A DNA stretch of 32,551 nt from Desulfobacteraceae bacterium. GTDB taxonomy: Bacteria > Desulfobacterota > Desulfobacteria > Desulfobacterales > Desulfosalsimonadaceae. The notes beneath the pieces are model-generated. The model searched no databases and was not told the DNA's origin. It saw only the letters and a program-made list of their open reading frames with translations. The stretch is from the NCBI GenBank assembly GCA_003597945.1, contig QZJS01000076.1, positions 1 through 32,551 on the forward strand, read 5' to 3'. Positions 31,649-32,551 of the stretch are shown here, piece by piece; the stretch's first letter is position 1; every line of letters starts with the position of its first letter. A program made the translations under genes and the position numbers.

Positions 31649-32551
31649 ATGGCGCAACTGATCGCGGACCGTCGGGACATTGATTTTGTCATCTGGGAGC
31701 AGATGAAGGGGGAAGAACTGATTGCGTATGACATGTACTCGGATTTCAACCGAAAAACCTGCGACATGATCATCAATGAGGCGCGCAAACTTGCCATCAA
31801 CGAAATGCTGCCCACCCTCCAGGAAGGGGACCGGCAGGGGGTCCGCTATGAAAACGGAACGGTAAAGGTGCCGGACTGCTTTCACCGGGTCCACAAACTG
31901 CTTCTCGACGGCGAATGGGGAAACCTCCAGGTTCCCGTTGAAATGGGCGGCCAGGGCGCGCCCGGCCTGGTGTCGTCGGCGGCCGTGGAATATTTCATGG
32001 GCGCCAACTGGCCGTTGTACGTGTACGCGTCCATGGGACACGGCACCGCGGATATGATCGAAAAATACGGCACCGAAGAACAGAAGAAGAAATACATCAA
32101 GCCGATTATCAGCGGCAAATGGGGCGGCACCATGCTGCTCACCGAAGCCAATGCCGGCAGCGACGTGGGGGCACTGACCACAACAGCGGTGAAAAATGAA
32201 GACGGCACCTACTCCCTGAACGGCAGCAAAATCTTTATCACCGACGGTGAATTCGACCTGTGCGAAAACATCATCCATCCCGTTCTGGCCCGCATCGACG
32301 GAGACCCGCCCGGCACCAAGGGAATATCGATTTTCATCGTGCCCAAGTTTCTGGTCAATGACGACGGCTCCCTGGGCGAGCGCAACGACATCATCTGCAC
32401 GGGCACCGAGGAAAAAATGGGGATTCACGCCAGCGCCACCTGCGGCATGTCTTTAGGTTCCAAGGGAAAATGCGTCGGCTATCTGCTGGGCCAGGAGCGC
32501 CAGGGCATCAAAATCATGTTCAACATGATGAACGGAGCCCGCATGGCCACG
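31649..32551 (+). CDS. Partial acyl-CoA dehydrogenase (DmdC-like, C-terminal-extended branch)
   Basis: The first 301 codons are visible; the gene runs off the right edge. AAGGAGA nine bases before the ATG fixes the start. An N-terminal helical domain is followed by the flavin-binding middle domain (KWGGTMLLTEANAGSDVGALTTTAV and YSLNGSKIFITDGE, the FAD-contact motif), then the long PKFLVNDDGSLGERNDI loop and EEKMGIHASATCGMSLG. The inserted loop and N-terminus (VKVPDCFHRVHKLLLDGEWGNL) are typical of the roughly 600-residue DmdC-type branch rather than the 380-residue classical enzymes. It oxidises an acyl-CoA to enoyl-CoA, passing electrons to an electron-transfer flavoprotein. The catalytic Glu would lie beyond the window. 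Confidence 0.93.
   Translation, partial: MAQLIADRRDIDFVIWEQMKGEELIAYDMYSDFNRKTCDMIINEARKLAINEMLPTLQEGDRQGVRYENGTVKVPDCFHRVHKLLLDGEWGNLQVPVEMGGQGAPGLVSSAAVEYFMGANWPLYVYASMGHGTADMIEKYGTEEQKKKYIKPIISGKWGGTMLLTEANAGSDVGALTTTAVKNEDGTYSLNGSKIFITDGEFDLCENIIHPVLARIDGDPPGTKGISIFIVPKFLVNDDGSLGERNDIICTGTEEKMGIHASATCGMSLGSKGKCVGYLLGQERQGIKIMFNMMNGARMAT

Noticed and set aside
31559..32428. 289-codon minus-strand reading frame
   Set aside because: It is antisense to the acyl-CoA dehydrogenase, whose motifs are unambiguous on the plus strand.

Overview
The window reads as chromosome of a strictly anaerobic, probably sulfate-reducing Desulfobacterota (a Desulfobacterales-like deltaproteobacterium). The evidence is the gene mix: a 2-hydroxyacyl-CoA dehydratase/benzoyl-CoA-reductase-type system, a tungsten-type aldehyde:ferredoxin oxidoreductase (AOR) cluster, a six-gene energy-converting hydrogenase-related (Ehr/Hyf-like) membrane complex, many Fe-S and radical-SAM proteins, and a DmdC-type acyl-CoA dehydrogenase. 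I infer the lineage from gene content only. No rRNA, tRNA or CRISPR array was seen.

Layout. 1-4308 (minus): a four-gene operon of two 2-hydroxyacyl-CoA dehydratase subunits, their ATP-dependent activase, and a partial Fe-S protein with ferredoxin-like clusters, with a candidate promoter at 4405-4433. 4779-5321 (plus): a small AT-hook/winged-helix-like protein closed by a strong terminator. 5573-8145 (plus): a U32-family protein overlapping a radical SAM protein. 8170-8604 (minus): a very His-rich protein. 9065-9265 (plus): a cold-shock protein with a long leader and a terminator. 9777-14043 (plus): GMC-type flavoprotein, AOR, 2x[4Fe-4S] ferredoxin and a GntR/FCD regulator, preceded by a perfect 20-bp palindrome of three GTCGAC units. 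14128-19293 (plus): an oligopeptide-binding-type lipoprotein overlapping a 647-residue protein with two OmpR-like winged helices, then a 26-codon peptide, a hairpin and a radical SAM/SPASM maturase. 19375-23024 (minus): TonB-dependent receptor and an orphan sensor histidine kinase. 23403-31163 (minus): the Ehr/Hyf-like complex. 31649-end (plus): a partial acyl-CoA dehydrogenase.

The most interesting item is 14128-19293. The 26-residue peptide at 17812-17892 ends in a Cys-Cys-Gly-Gly-Gly-Pro core-like tail, has a near-perfect ribosome binding site, and is followed by an 11-bp perfect hairpin and a SPASM radical SAM enzyme. That is the architecture of a RiPP (ribosomally made, radical-SAM-modified peptide) locus. 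The upstream peptide-binding lipoprotein and co-translated DNA-binding protein suggest, by inference, that the modified peptide is sensed as a signal.

Two families of long palindromic repeats also stand out. Family 1 (about 170 bp, three copies) always sits directly behind a stop codon inside an operon and in the same orientation to transcription. Its arms differ between copies but remain complementary, which is covariation evidence for a conserved RNA or DNA hairpin. Family 2 (about 147 bp, two full copies in opposite orientation plus a shorter relative) brackets the Ehr/Hyf operon, and one copy supplies the last eight codons and the stop of its last gene. The Ehr/Hyf large subunit lacks the four cysteines that would bind a Ni-Fe site, so the complex is unlikely to be a classical hydrogenase.
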